The position numbers and the translations under genes were made by a program. A model generated the notes under the pieces. The model was not told the origin of the DNA. It saw only the letters and a list, made by a program, of their open reading frames with translations, and ran no database searches. Positions 6,917-14,698 of a stretch of 30,848 bases of DNA are shown here, in pieces. Source of the stretch: a bacterium (lineage in GTDB: Bacteria; JAHJDO01); NCBI GenBank assembly GCA_030611945.1, contig JAUWOV010000008.1:1-30848 (forward strand), in the 5' to 3' direction. Position 1 is the first letter of the stretch, and each line of letters opens with the position of its first letter.

Positions 6917-7447
6917 ATGGAAATTTTAAAAAAATTTAAAATTGGTAATTCAAAGGCGTATACAATAATGGAGATGACCATAGCTTCAGCATTGCTTATT
7001 ATGGTTGCTCTGTCTATTGCAATGCTTTCCATTATAGGCATGCGCATGTTTGAGAGAGGAGTTGGCCAGACAAACGTACAAAGAAGATCTCGCGTAGCGT
7101 TGGATAAGATCTCTCGCGATATACGAAATTCAACAACGACTCGCATCCTTAATAGCTATACTGATAGAACTGTAAGTATGCAGGGAGATTACATAGAAAT
7201 TGGCAATGAGGGATATTATTTTAGCGGAACAAAAATCAGGTTTATAGATAATCTTACTGCGGACAACACGGCTAGCGAGGCTGATGATAAGCCTGTTGTG
7301 GACGGAGTCGGGAAAATTGGTGGAGCGAATATTTTTACAAACGATTGGACTGATATGATTACTATTGAATTCAGCGTTACTGATCAAAGCAGAACCAGAG
7401 GGAATCAAAGCGCTGATTTTATAACAAGCGTATATAAAAGAAATTAA
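6917..7447 (+). CDS. pilW: Minor prepilin, PilW/GspJ-like
   Basis: 176 residues, starting 2 bp after the preceding stop. The leader ends N-S-K-A followed by YTIMEM, so the usual G|F cleavage pair is A|Y, but Glu5 and the alpha1 helix (IASALLIMVALSIAMLS) are intact. Downstream, Q-R-R-S-R-V-A-L-D-K-I-S-R-D-I-R matches the L-x-x-D-I-R segment typical of PilW/GspJ minor pilins. The protein probably belongs to the priming complex at the pilus tip. The Ala at -1 is tolerated by some prepilin peptidases but makes processing less certain. Confidence 0.75.
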   Translation: MEILKKFKIGNSKAYTIMEMTIASALLIMVALSIAMLSIIGMRMFERGVGQTNVQRRSRVALDKISRDIRNSTTTRILNSYTDRTVSMQGDYIEIGNEGYYFSGTKIRFIDNLTADNTASEADDKPVVDGVGKIGGANIFTNDWTDMITIEFSVTDQSRTRGNQSADFITSVYKRN

Positions 7448-7464
7448 CAAGGGGGTGAAAGGCA

Positions 7465-8802
7465 ATGATTAAGTTGCTGTATAGTAAAAATAGGTTTTGT
7501 AAAGGCACAGCTATGATAGCCGCTCTTATATTTCTCCTCATTTCCGCTATTGCAACAAGCAGCTATCTTGTTCTCGTTACAAATGAGGGCAGAATGACTG
7601 ACCAGCTGAATGACTCAGTAAGAGCATTTTATCTTGCTGAAGCTGGTGTAGAACAAGCAATATATCAGTTGAGTCAAAATCAAATGGCTCCTAACGCGGC
7701 TGATATCGGAACAGCGCTGGCTCAAATTCAAATAGGCGCTGACCCGCAGGAAACCTATTGGGTTGACATGACTTATAATACTCTTTCCGGTCCAGACAGT
7801 GTAACTGTGATATCAATAGGAAATTTTCACGGACGGACAAGAACCATAAAGGTGATGGCATCTCTTGAGTCAGCCCTTCCAAGATTTATGGTGCTTGTAG
7901 ATACAGCTAACTGGGGTTCCGGGAATGGAGCGAAGTATGGAAGAGATGACGGGGTCTCTCCACGCGGCACGCCTTTTTCTCCGGCAAACAGGATGAGGAT
8001 GTATCTGAAAGGAAATTACGCTGCTTCAGTGAATGTTGACATTTTTGGCGACCTTTTCGCTGAAGGCAATTTCTCTTCCAAAGCCAGTTCAGACGTGCAT
8101 GGAGACGCGTACCTTGGCGGGATTTTTGATAACGGCGGAATCATAGATGACGGCTGGAATATAGGAGATGGAGATCTTCCCGTTGACCTGCACACATTGC
8201 AGCCTGACCAAATAGTAGAATATCCAATACTGGACATGACGTTTTATGCGGCAAATAATGACCTGGCGCTGGTGGGAACAAAATATCTAGACTTTACGGA
8301 TAATGGCACTTCTACAACTGTAAAGGAATACAGTGATGCTTCCTATACGACGTTACTCTCAACCTCTGTATTGCCGCAGGAAGGAGTGCTTTATGTGGAT
8401 GGAGACGCGCATGTCAGGGGAACAATCAAAGGACATGTTACTGTAGTGGCATCTGCCGATATATTATTTCAGGGAGATGTAGACTATGCAAACGGCACAA
8501 GTTATTCGGACGAAAGCGATTCAGCCGCTTACCTGGCGGCAGACGACCTTTTCTTTCTCAGGCAGAATCTTAACGTTTCAGGAATATTCTATACGGCGCC
8601 AGGAGGACAATTTACATCCTCAAGTGGAGACGCTAATAAACAAACATTGAATATATATGGCAATAGGATTATGGCAACTCAAAGCAATATGGGACCGTAT
8701 AAGACTAGGAACTATTTGTACGATTCACAGATTTATAATTTCCCACCGCCGGGACTTCCTGTCAGACCAATTATCCAGTCATGGGCGGATGTAGGAAAAT
8801 AA
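7465..8802 (+). CDS. pilX: PilX-like pilus assembly protein
   Basis: 445 residues, beginning with a positively charged stretch and a single hydrophobic helix (TAMIAALIFLLISAIATSSY), then R-A-F-Y-L-A-E-A-G-V-E-Q-A, the hallmark of PilX N-terminal domains. Glu5 of classical pilins is absent, as in that family. The large C-terminal region is rich in short Gly/Asp beta units (for example GDLFAEGNFSS, DGDAHVRGTIKGHVTVVAS), resembling the beta-helical polymer-forming/pilus-associated domains found in PilX-like proteins of many uncultivated lineages. A strong ribosome binding site (AAGGGGGTG) precedes the ATG. No PilY1 is encoded next to it. Confidence 0.72.
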   Translation: MIKLLYSKNRFCKGTAMIAALIFLLISAIATSSYLVLVTNEGRMTDQLNDSVRAFYLAEAGVEQAIYQLSQNQMAPNAADIGTALAQIQIGADPQETYWVDMTYNTLSGPDSVTVISIGNFHGRTRTIKVMASLESALPRFMVLVDTANWGSGNGAKYGRDDGVSPRGTPFSPANRMRMYLKGNYAASVNVDIFGDLFAEGNFSSKASSDVHGDAYLGGIFDNGGIIDDGWNIGDGDLPVDLHTLQPDQIVEYPILDMTFYAANNDLALVGTKYLDFTDNGTSTTVKEYSDASYTTLLSTSVLPQEGVLYVDGDAHVRGTIKGHVTVVASADILFQGDVDYANGTSYSDESDSAAYLAADDLFFLRQNLNVSGIFYTAPGGQFTSSSGDANKQTLNIYGNRIMATQSNMGPYKTRNYLYDSQIYNFPPPGLPVRPIIQSWADVGK

Positions 8803-8805
8803 TAT

Positions 8806-9090
8806 ATGGAGGACAAAGTGAACATTAAATTAGTCGTAATATCAGTGCTTATCATTACCATTGTCTTAGTTGCGGTTGGATATTTTTTATTGACTGCAAG
8901 AGAAGAGCTTGTTGATACAGGCTATCATTCTCAGGTTGTAAAGCAGGACGCTGTAATAGAGGCGCAGCAGACGGAAGAGTTTGAACCATTGGAAGAACGT
9001 AAGAAAGTTATTAAAAAAGAAGCTAAGCAGGTTGAGTCAAATGACAAAAAACCTCGTTCTGAGTATAACGACATGCCTCCTATGGATTAG
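8806..9090 (+). CDS. Small bitopic membrane protein of unknown function
   Basis: 94 residues, not recognised. Residues 8-29 form one transmembrane helix (LVVISVLIITIVLVAVGYFLL). The rest is a hydrophilic, Lys/Glu-rich tail (E-E-R-K-K-V-I-K-K-E-A-K) likely disordered and ending D-M-P-P-M-D. It starts 3 bp after the PilX-like gene and precedes the pilM promoter, closing the pilin operon. A small accessory subunit of the pilus machine is plausible from position only. Confidence 0.6.
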   Translation: MEDKVNIKLVVISVLIITIVLVAVGYFLLTAREELVDTGYHSQVVKQDAVIEAQQTEEFEPLEERKKVIKKEAKQVESNDKKPRSEYNDMPPMD

Positions 9091-9101
9091 ACGTGTGGAT
9101 T

Positions 9102-9130
9102 TTGACAAAAATGTTTTGCAGTGATAGAGT
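9102..9130 (+). promoter_or_regulatory. Sigma-70-type promoter upstream of pilM
   Basis: TTGACA (9102-9107), a 17-base spacer, then TAGAGT (9125-9130), four of six matches to the -10 box. It lies in the only gap of more than 50 bp between the pilin genes and pilM, 25 bp before the ATG. This would let the assembly platform be expressed independently of the sigma-54 pilin promoter. Confidence 0.6.
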
Positions 9131-9154
9131 AATCTTAAATTTAGAAAGGTATTT

Positions 9155-10099
9155 ATGGCGATTTCAGGACTTTTCAGCGCAAAGCCTAAATCTGAAACCG
9201 GTTTAGGGCTTGATATAGGAAGCGGGACTGTTAAGGTTGTCAGACTCACAGGCAAAGGCAGCAGTGTATCATTAGACGGGGTCGGTGTGGCTGGAATAAC
9301 GGAAGATACCAAAGCCGGCGTTATCACTGCAGTCAAAAAGGCATCTGAGGAAGCGAATGTTACAACAAACAGGGTTGTTACAGGTGTTTCGGGACAATCG
9401 GTAATTGTCCGATATATCCGCGTTCCCAAAATGGCAGAAGAAGACCTTAGCGCTTCCTTGAAGTATGAAGCCGCAAAACACATTCCATTTGACATAAATG
9501 ATGTAGAAATGGACTTTCAGGTTCTGGATAGCGCGGCAAAAGACACAAAGACAATGGAGATTCTGCTTGTCGCCGCTAAGAAAGACATTATCAATGAGCG
9601 GCTGGAACTATTAAAAGCCTGCAATTTGGACACGGTTGTTATTGATGTTAATTCTTTTGCTATTGCGAACGCTTTTGAAAACGCGCTCGGTTCCGTGTTT
9701 AAGAAAAAGGATAATGCGCTCTCGCTTATAAATATCGGCACTCGTATGACAAGCATAAATATCCTTGATAACGGTGTCTCAAAGCTCACAAGGGATGTAG
9801 ATATTGGCGGAGCGGATAAAAATATCATATCTCCGCTTATCAGCGAAATACGTAAGTCATTTGATTATTATGAAAGTCAGGCTCCTGATAAAAATATTTC
9901 TGCCATATACCTGAGCGGAGGAGGTTCACAGATCCCTCAAATAAACGATATCATGCATAAAGAGATTGGGATAAAAACGCATATCTGGAACGCAGTCAGT
10001 AACCTGAAGATATCAGATGATGTCCCGGCGGAGAAAATAGAAAAACTCTATCCTATTTTGCCTGTTGCTGTCGGACTTGCTCTGAGAGGTATAAAGTGA
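9155..10099 (+). CDS. pilM: Type IV pilus assembly protein PilM
   Basis: Actin-like cytoplasmic ATPase that binds the N-terminal tail of PilN and links it to the motor complex. The 314-residue protein has the phosphate-1 motif GLDIGSGTVKVV (residues 18-29), the V-R-Y-I-R-V-P-K-M segment, the typical PilM strand L-K-Y-E-A-A-K-H-I-P-F-D-I-N-D-V, and the C-terminal adenosine loop L-S-G-G-G-S-Q-I-P. It is slightly shorter than the usual ~350. AGAAAGG lies upstream of the ATG. It overlaps pilN by GTGA. Confidence 0.92.
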   Translation: MAISGLFSAKPKSETGLGLDIGSGTVKVVRLTGKGSSVSLDGVGVAGITEDTKAGVITAVKKASEEANVTTNRVVTGVSGQSVIVRYIRVPKMAEEDLSASLKYEAAKHIPFDINDVEMDFQVLDSAAKDTKTMEILLVAAKKDIINERLELLKACNLDTVVIDVNSFAIANAFENALGSVFKKKDNALSLINIGTRMTSINILDNGVSKLTRDVDIGGADKNIISPLISEIRKSFDYYESQAPDKNISAIYLSGGGSQIPQINDIMHKEIGIKTHIWNAVSNLKISDDVPAEKIEKLYPILPVAVGLALRGIK

Positions 10100-10758
10100 T
10101 TTATATAAACCTGCTCCCTGCTGAGTTAAGAAAAACCAGAAGAAGTTTTAAACTGCCCGGAATGGAGATATTCATAACAGGCGGAGTAATACTGGTTGTT
10201 GTAATGGTTCTTGTTTATTTTATCAGCTTTTCCAGCGCAAAATTTATGGGAGCAAAATATAAAAAGCTGGACACTGAATACTCTAAATTAGAACCGATAA
10301 TGCGTGAAGCGGAGAAGCTGGAAAACGCAAAGCAGTCTATTGATAAAAAAATATCTGTTCTGAAAGAGCTTGTTCATTCACGAATTATATGGGCAGAGAG
10401 ATTAAACCAGCTGAGCGATATTCTGCCTACCCAGACGTGGCTTACAAAGATGTCTGTTGAAAAAAAGACTGAAACAGTCTCCGTAACGCAGAAAACAAAA
10501 GCAGGTCCCGGCATAGCTAAAAAGGTTCAGAATAGCTATGACGTCTTTATTCTGGAAGGTATGGCTCTGTCAAGAGGGAATGAAGATATGACAAGAATTA
10601 TTGGGGATTTAATTAAAAAGATCCGCGAGGATAGTATTTTTTCAAGCGATTTTTCCAGTGTGAATCTTATATCAACCAATAGAATTAATGTGGCTGATGT
10701 AGACGTTATGTCATTTAAAATAGGATGCAGGTTTGCTCCGATTGGGTTTAAAAAATGA
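10096..10758 (+). CDS. pilN: Type IV pilus assembly protein PilN
   Basis: Bitopic inner-membrane protein of 220 residues in the alignment subcomplex. The N-terminal peptide INLLPAELRK is the conserved PilM-binding tail. One transmembrane helix follows (residues ~25-47), then a coiled coil and a periplasmic ferredoxin-like domain. The start is a GTG overlapping the pilM stop, and the end overlaps pilO by ATGA, so pilMNO are translationally coupled. Confidence 0.92.
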   Translation: MIYINLLPAELRKTRRSFKLPGMEIFITGGVILVVVMVLVYFISFSSAKFMGAKYKKLDTEYSKLEPIMREAEKLENAKQSIDKKISVLKELVHSRIIWAERLNQLSDILPTQTWLTKMSVEKKTETVSVTQKTKAGPGIAKKVQNSYDVFILEGMALSRGNEDMTRIIGDLIKKIREDSIFSSDFSSVNLISTNRINVADVDVMSFKIGCRFAPIGFKK

Positions 10759-11330
10759 AAAAAAACGAACGTATTGTCTTATTCGTTATTATAGCCATAG
10801 GAATTCTTGTGGGGTTTTATTATCTGGTGGAACCGCAGATCAGTCAGATTTCTCTCCTGAGAAAAAACATAGCGCAGAAAAAAGCTGAAATACAAAAAGC
10901 TAAGGATATGATAGCTAAAAAACCTCAGCTGGAACGCGAGTTTCAGGCAACGCAAAGACTGATAAATGAATATCAAGAACGTATGCCGGGCAAAGATAAA
11001 ATTCCTGATTTTTTATCCTCTCTGACAGATCTTGCCAATGAGCACAAGATTAATGTGATGTATATCAATCCCTGCAAGATAAATTTAAGCAAAGGGCAGG
11101 TATATATCGCATATCCCATAAAGCTCGGAATTGAAGGCGGTTATCATCAGATAGCAAGGTTTGTAAACGCTCTGGAGAATCTGGAAAGGTTTGTCAAAAT
11201 AAGCAGAATAAATCTCGTCTCAAACGACAAGAATAGTTTGAAGCATGAAACAGAAATCTACCTGAATATATTCATTTTTGAGGAAACTCACCCTAACCCT
11301 CTCTTGAGAAGAGAGGGGAAACGGAAATAA
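10755..11330 (+). CDS. pilO: Type IV pilus assembly protein PilO
   Basis: Bitopic partner of PilN, 191 residues: a transmembrane helix at residues ~8-25, a coiled coil (~30-75), then the periplasmic domain with M-P-G-K-D-K-I-P-D-F-L-S-S-L, typical of PilO. The last ~15 residues (T-H-P-N-P-L-L-R-R-E-G-K) are not from the PilO fold but from a palindromic repeat at 11289-11321, so the original stop has probably been displaced. This tail is a frequent repeat-derived translation product in bacterial genomes. Confidence 0.9.
   Translation: MKKNERIVLFVIIAIGILVGFYYLVEPQISQISLLRKNIAQKKAEIQKAKDMIAKKPQLEREFQATQRLINEYQERMPGKDKIPDFLSSLTDLANEHKINVMYINPCKINLSKGQVYIAYPIKLGIEGGYHQIARFVNALENLERFVKISRINLVSNDKNSLKHETEIYLNIFIFEETHPNPLLRREGKRK
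11289..11321. repeat. Palindromic repeat captured at the pilO 3' end
   Basis: TCACCCTAACCCTCTCTT, GAG loop, then AAGAGAGGGGAAA. The arms CCCTCTCTT and AAGAGAGGG pair perfectly over 9 bp with a 3-nt loop. No T-run follows, so it is not a terminator. It is translated as the C-terminal tail of PilO. Confidence 0.7.
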
Positions 11331-11351
11331 TAATAATTTGGAGTTTTAGCT

Positions 11352-12470
11352 ATGTTTAGAATTTTGAAAATTAGGGTTTTGAATTTGTTTCGGATTTCGG
11401 ATTTTCTTTCGCTGTTGTGCCTATGTGCCTTTGTAACTTTGTGCCTTCTCTTATCTTCCGGCTGTTCAAAGCCCGCTCAGAATGATAACGAAAAACAGGC
11501 GCAGAGGTCTATAAAACAAAAAACGTCAATCAAAAAACCCGAGAAGAAGACTTTTACATACAGCAGTCATGGCAAAAGGGATATATTCGTTCCTCTTGTC
11601 TCAAAGGAGGAAGGCATTATATCCGACAAAACAAAAGGTATTGTGGTTTTGAAGCTGCCTGATTTAAAGGTAGAAGGCATCCTGTTTGATAAGGATTCAG
11701 TTCCATTTGTTATTATAAACGACCGCATCCTGACCATAGGAGACAGCGTTAATGAATGCGAAATCACCTCAATAACCGCGGACGAAATAGTGCTTATATA
11801 TATGAATAAGGAATATAGCTTAAAAGTAAGCGACAGCGGAATCTCAAGCAAAGAGATTTCTTCCAGCAGCATCACTCCAAAAAAAAAAGAGGTAAAGAGC
11901 GCAGCTGCATCTAAGCAGTCTTTGAAAAAGCAGCTGGCGCAGGCAAAAGAGGAAATCAATAAACACAAGGATTCTCTATTATCCGAAAGAAAGAAAACAA
12001 TAGATGCGGCATCTGATTCTAAGAAGAAGATTCAGGAATTAAGAGATGGATATACAGAGCAATTAGCTGAAGCCAATTCAAGTATCGGTTCTCTCCAGTC
12101 AAGAATAAAATCTTTGGTTCAGGGCGAGACGGATTTAAAAAAACAGCTGGCAGAAAAAACAGAAGAAAGAATAATCATAAAGGCAATGCCTGTAGAAACA
12201 GGTTCTTTTAACGAGGAGATACAGGGAGAGATTGTAAGCGTCAACAAAAAAACAGGGATAGTTGCCATAAGCTTTGAAAAGCATAAAGATATAAGCGGAC
12301 AGAAAGGCAAAAAATTTGCTGTGTTTCATAAGAATAAGCTGATAGACAAGCTCGTAATTAAAAAAGTATATAATACGACACTGGTTGCTGGAGTTGACGT
12401 GTTTGATAATATAAAAAAAATTAAAAAAGGCGATACTGTTCAGCTTTTGAACAGGGATGTGACGGAATAG
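11352..12470 (+). CDS. pilP: PilP-like lipoprotein with coiled coil and C-terminal SH3-like domain
   Basis: 372 residues, in the pilP position between pilO and pilQ. The N-terminus is a lipoprotein signal ending L-S-S-G-C, with Cys38 as lipidation site. Residues ~60-160 resemble PilP: R-D-I-F-V-P-L-V, then L-K-V-E-G-I-L-F-D and V-I-I-N-D-R-I-L-T-I-G-D, the beta domain that contacts the secretin. Residues ~185-265 form a coiled coil. Residues ~285-370 (G-E-I-V-S-V-N-K-K-T-G-I-V to G-D-T-V-Q-L) look like a small beta-barrel of the FlgT C-terminal/SH3-like kind. It is twice the length of standard PilP, so it is a fusion. The signal peptide coding sequence is repeat-derived. Confidence 0.75.
   Translation: MFRILKIRVLNLFRISDFLSLLCLCAFVTLCLLLSSGCSKPAQNDNEKQAQRSIKQKTSIKKPEKKTFTYSSHGKRDIFVPLVSKEEGIISDKTKGIVVLKLPDLKVEGILFDKDSVPFVIINDRILTIGDSVNECEITSITADEIVLIYMNKEYSLKVSDSGISSKEISSSSITPKKKEVKSAAASKQSLKKQLAQAKEEINKHKDSLLSERKKTIDAASDSKKKIQELRDGYTEQLAEANSSIGSLQSRIKSLVQGETDLKKQLAEKTEERIIIKAMPVETGSFNEEIQGEIVSVNKKTGIVAISFEKHKDISGQKGKKFAVFHKNKLIDKLVIKKVYNTTLVAGVDVFDNIKKIKKGDTVQLLNRDVTE
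11354..11450. repeat. AT-rich plus TTTGTGCC repeat encoding the PilP-like signal peptide
   Basis: The first part reads TTTAGAATTTTGAAAATTAG, then TTTTGAATTTGTTTCGGATT, matching the copies at 14612-14678 and 15632-15690. The second part is a run of TTGTGCC/TATGTGCC/TTTGTAAC/TTTGTGCC units. Together they encode residues 2-33 of the lipoprotein signal. Confidence 0.65.
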
Positions 12471-12472
12471 GA

Positions 12473-12760
12473 ATGATGAATAGAGAAGAAATCTTTAAAA
12501 AAATTACTCAAGAACTTAAAAATCAAGGAGCGAGGAAAGTAGCTATCTTTGGTTCTTATGCCAGGGAAGAAGAAAAATCAGGAAGCGATATAGATATTAT
12601 CGTGGAGTTCTCAGAGAGAAAAAGCCTTCTTAAGCTTGTGAGTATAGAGAGAGAGTTGCATGGGGTCTTGGGAGTAAAAGTGGATTTGCTGACGGAAAAA
12701 TCTATTAGTCCATATTTAATTGATAGGATAAAGGAAGAGATGGAGGTGATTTACGGGTGA
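12473..12760 (+). CDS. mntA: MntA-like nucleotidyltransferase antitoxin
   Basis: 95-residue minimal nucleotidyltransferase. G27-S28, ten residues, then D39-x-D41 gives the GSx10DxD catalytic motif in context [15 protein letters not shown]. In characterised MntA-HepT pairs this enzyme AMPylates the toxin and neutralises it. The gene begins 2 bp after the pilP-like stop (ATG at 12473, or 12476 with AGGA better spaced) and overlaps hepT by GTGA, the order and coupling of this toxin-antitoxin family. Confidence 0.88.
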   Translation: MMNREEIFKKITQELKNQGARKVAIFGSYAREEEKSGSDIDIIVEFSERKSLLKLVSIERELHGVLGVKVDLLTEKSISPYLIDRIKEEMEVIYG

Positions 12761-13092
12761 TTAAAGATAATTCCGTTTATTTGAATCACATGCTAGACGC
12801 TATATCCAAGATAGAAGAGTATATTTGTGACATAAAATACAAAGGATTCATGGATAATCATCTTATACAGGATGGAATAATAAGACAAATAGAGATAATA
12901 GGCGAAGCTACAAAGAGATTATCTAAAGATATTATGGAAAGGCATCCTGAGGTACCATGGAAAGATATAGCTGGAATGAGAGACAAGTTAATACACGATT
13001 ATTTTGGTGTAGACCTGGATGCTGTATGGGATACGGTTGAAAAGGACATTCCTGTTTTGAAAAACAGATTGCAATATCTTCTTAAAAAATAA
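12757..13092 (+). CDS. hepT: HepT-like HEPN ribonuclease toxin
   Basis: 111-residue all-helical HEPN (DUF86) protein. The RNase motif Rx4HxY is intact as R75-D-K-L-I-H80-D-Y82. Tyr82 is the residue equivalent to the AMPylation target in studied HepT proteins. The G-E-A-x-K-R-L motif of the family lies at 49-55. GTG start inside the mntA stop. The intact motifs suggest an active toxin rather than a relic. Its place between pilP and pilQ is unusual. Confidence 0.88.
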   Translation: MIKDNSVYLNHMLDAISKIEEYICDIKYKGFMDNHLIQDGIIRQIEIIGEATKRLSKDIMERHPEVPWKDIAGMRDKLIHDYFGVDLDAVWDTVEKDIPVLKNRLQYLLKK

Positions 13093-13111
13093 TAATAAAC
13101 GGAGGGTAGTT

Positions 13112-14530
13112 ATGAATATGAAAAAGATGTGTGTTTTGTTAGTGGTTGCAATGTGTTTTTGTATGTCAGGAGCTACTTTATATGCAGGTGAGCTGGCAGA
13201 AGGGGAAAAGATCACGCTGGACCTTAAAGACGCTGATATACGCAATGTTATAAGAATGCTTTCACATAAGGGGAATGTAAATATAGTTGCTGCGAAGGAT
13301 GTGAAGGGGAATGTTACGGTCAGACTGCAGGATGTGGGCTGGGAGCAGGCGTTGGAAACGATACTTGATGTCAGCGGGTACGCTTATGAACGGAAAGGGA
13401 ATCTGATAAAGGTTATGACAGCGGAGAAGATGAAAAAAATAAAACAGGAACAGCTTGCCATTAAGGAAGCTACGAAAAAGGAAGCGGAATTAATAACAAA
13501 AATCTTTTCTCTGAATTTTGCAAGTGTTTGTTCTCTGAAGAAATCAGTTGAGAAAATGCTCTCGTCAAGAGGAAAAATTGAGAGCGACGGACGCACAAAT
13601 ACATTAATAGTTACTGATATTCAGGAGAATATTGATAAAATAGGGGAAATTACCAAGAGGTTGGATGCCAGAACTCCTCAGGTTCTTATTGAAGCGGCTA
13701 TTATAGATGTGAAAATAACAGGGCAGACCAAGTACGGCATTGACTGGGATTTAGAAAAAATTACTGGAGGAACAAACATAAAGATGGGGACAGCAAAGAC
13801 TGAGGGTTGGTTCTCTCAGGGGCTAACTACAACTTCAGGAGGTCTCCAGCATGCCATTACCAACTACAATGTTGGTCAGTGGAATATCGGAGCAATTCTT
13901 CAATGGCTAAGATATAACGCAGATGTGGAAATACTTGCCAGACCCAGGCTTTTAGTTCTTGATAACCATGAGGCGAACATAAAAATAACAGAGAGTATCC
14001 CATATACAAAAATTTCAACTAATGCTGAGGGAACACAGACGTCAACAATTGACTTTAAAGAGGTGGGAACATATCTTACTGTAAGACCTCACATAACGAA
14101 TGACGGGTTTGTCTCCATGGTTGTTAAGCCGAAACATAGTTTTTCAGTAGGTGAATATAGTGGCGAACCTATAATAGACGAACGCTCATTAGAGACGAAT
14201 TTACTGACCAAGGATGGTCGTATGGTTATAGTTGGCGGGCTCAGGCGAAATTATAACACGATTACTGTGTATAAAGTACCTATACTCGGAGATATTCCAT
14301 TGCTTGGATATCTTTTTAAAAAGAATACGACTGAGAAAACGAGGATGGAATTGATTATTCTTATCACACCCACCATTGTAACAGAGAAGACTGAGTTGAC
14401 TGAAGAGGAAAAAGCAAGGGTTAAGCAAATGGATGAAACATGGGAGAAAACAAATCCGGATAAGAAAATCCCTTATAAAATATGGAGAGGAACTGATATA
14501 AATCTAAACATTGATAAAATATCAAGATAA
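13112..14530 (+). CDS. pilQ: Type IV pilus secretin PilQ
   Basis: Outer-membrane secretin, 472 residues. A signal peptide (MNMKKMCVLLVVAMCFCMSG, cut near A-T-L-Y-A) is followed by an STN domain (L-D-L-K-D-A-D-I-R-N-V-I-R-M-L), then an N1 domain (~125-200, with R-T-N-T-L-I-V-T-D). The C-terminal secretin barrel has V-G-T-Y-L-T-V-R-P-H-I and the signature V-P-I-L-G-D-I-P-L-L-G-Y-L-F from residue 389. It is shorter than proteobacterial PilQ because the AMIN domains are absent. GGAGGG precedes the ATG. A gap of 168 bp follows. Confidence 0.93.
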   Translation: MNMKKMCVLLVVAMCFCMSGATLYAGELAEGEKITLDLKDADIRNVIRMLSHKGNVNIVAAKDVKGNVTVRLQDVGWEQALETILDVSGYAYERKGNLIKVMTAEKMKKIKQEQLAIKEATKKEAELITKIFSLNFASVCSLKKSVEKMLSSRGKIESDGRTNTLIVTDIQENIDKIGEITKRLDARTPQVLIEAAIIDVKITGQTKYGIDWDLEKITGGTNIKMGTAKTEGWFSQGLTTTSGGLQHAITNYNVGQWNIGAILQWLRYNADVEILARPRLLVLDNHEANIKITESIPYTKISTNAEGTQTSTIDFKEVGTYLTVRPHITNDGFVSMVVKPKHSFSVGEYSGEPIIDERSLETNLLTKDGRMVIVGGLRRNYNTITVYKVPILGDIPLLGYLFKKNTTEKTRMELIILITPTIVTEKTELTEEEKARVKQMDETWEKTNPDKKIPYKIWRGTDINLNIDKISR

Positions 14531-14540
14531 ATGAAGAAGC

Positions 14541-14678
14541 GTAAATTCGAAGCACGAAGCACGAAATACGAAACAATATCAAATGACCAAAATATAAATG
14601 TTCAAAACAACGTTTTGAATTTTGAAAATTTGAATTTAGAATTTGTTTAGGATTTCGATATTCGGATTTCGGATTTTT
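14541..14678. repeat. AT-rich dispersed repeat in the pilQ downstream gap
   Basis: The first part is a run of CGAAGCACGAAGCACGAAAT-type units, the second TTTTGAATTTTGAAAATTTG then GAATTTGTTTAGGATTTCG and two CGGATTTC units. This copy is non-coding, unlike the related copies at 11354 and 15632. Nothing else is visible in the 14531-14698 gap except AAGGAG before the next ATG. Confidence 0.65.
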
Positions 14679-14698
14679 AAAAATAAGGAGCTATCACT

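Noticed and set aside
9037-9495. Minus-strand frame over the pilM start
   Set aside because: It is antisense to a conserved PilM N-terminus, with no ribosome binding site or recognised domain.
11297-11317. Hairpin at the pilO end as an intrinsic terminator
   Set aside because: No T-run follows and pilP comes directly after; the sequence matches a dispersed repeat.
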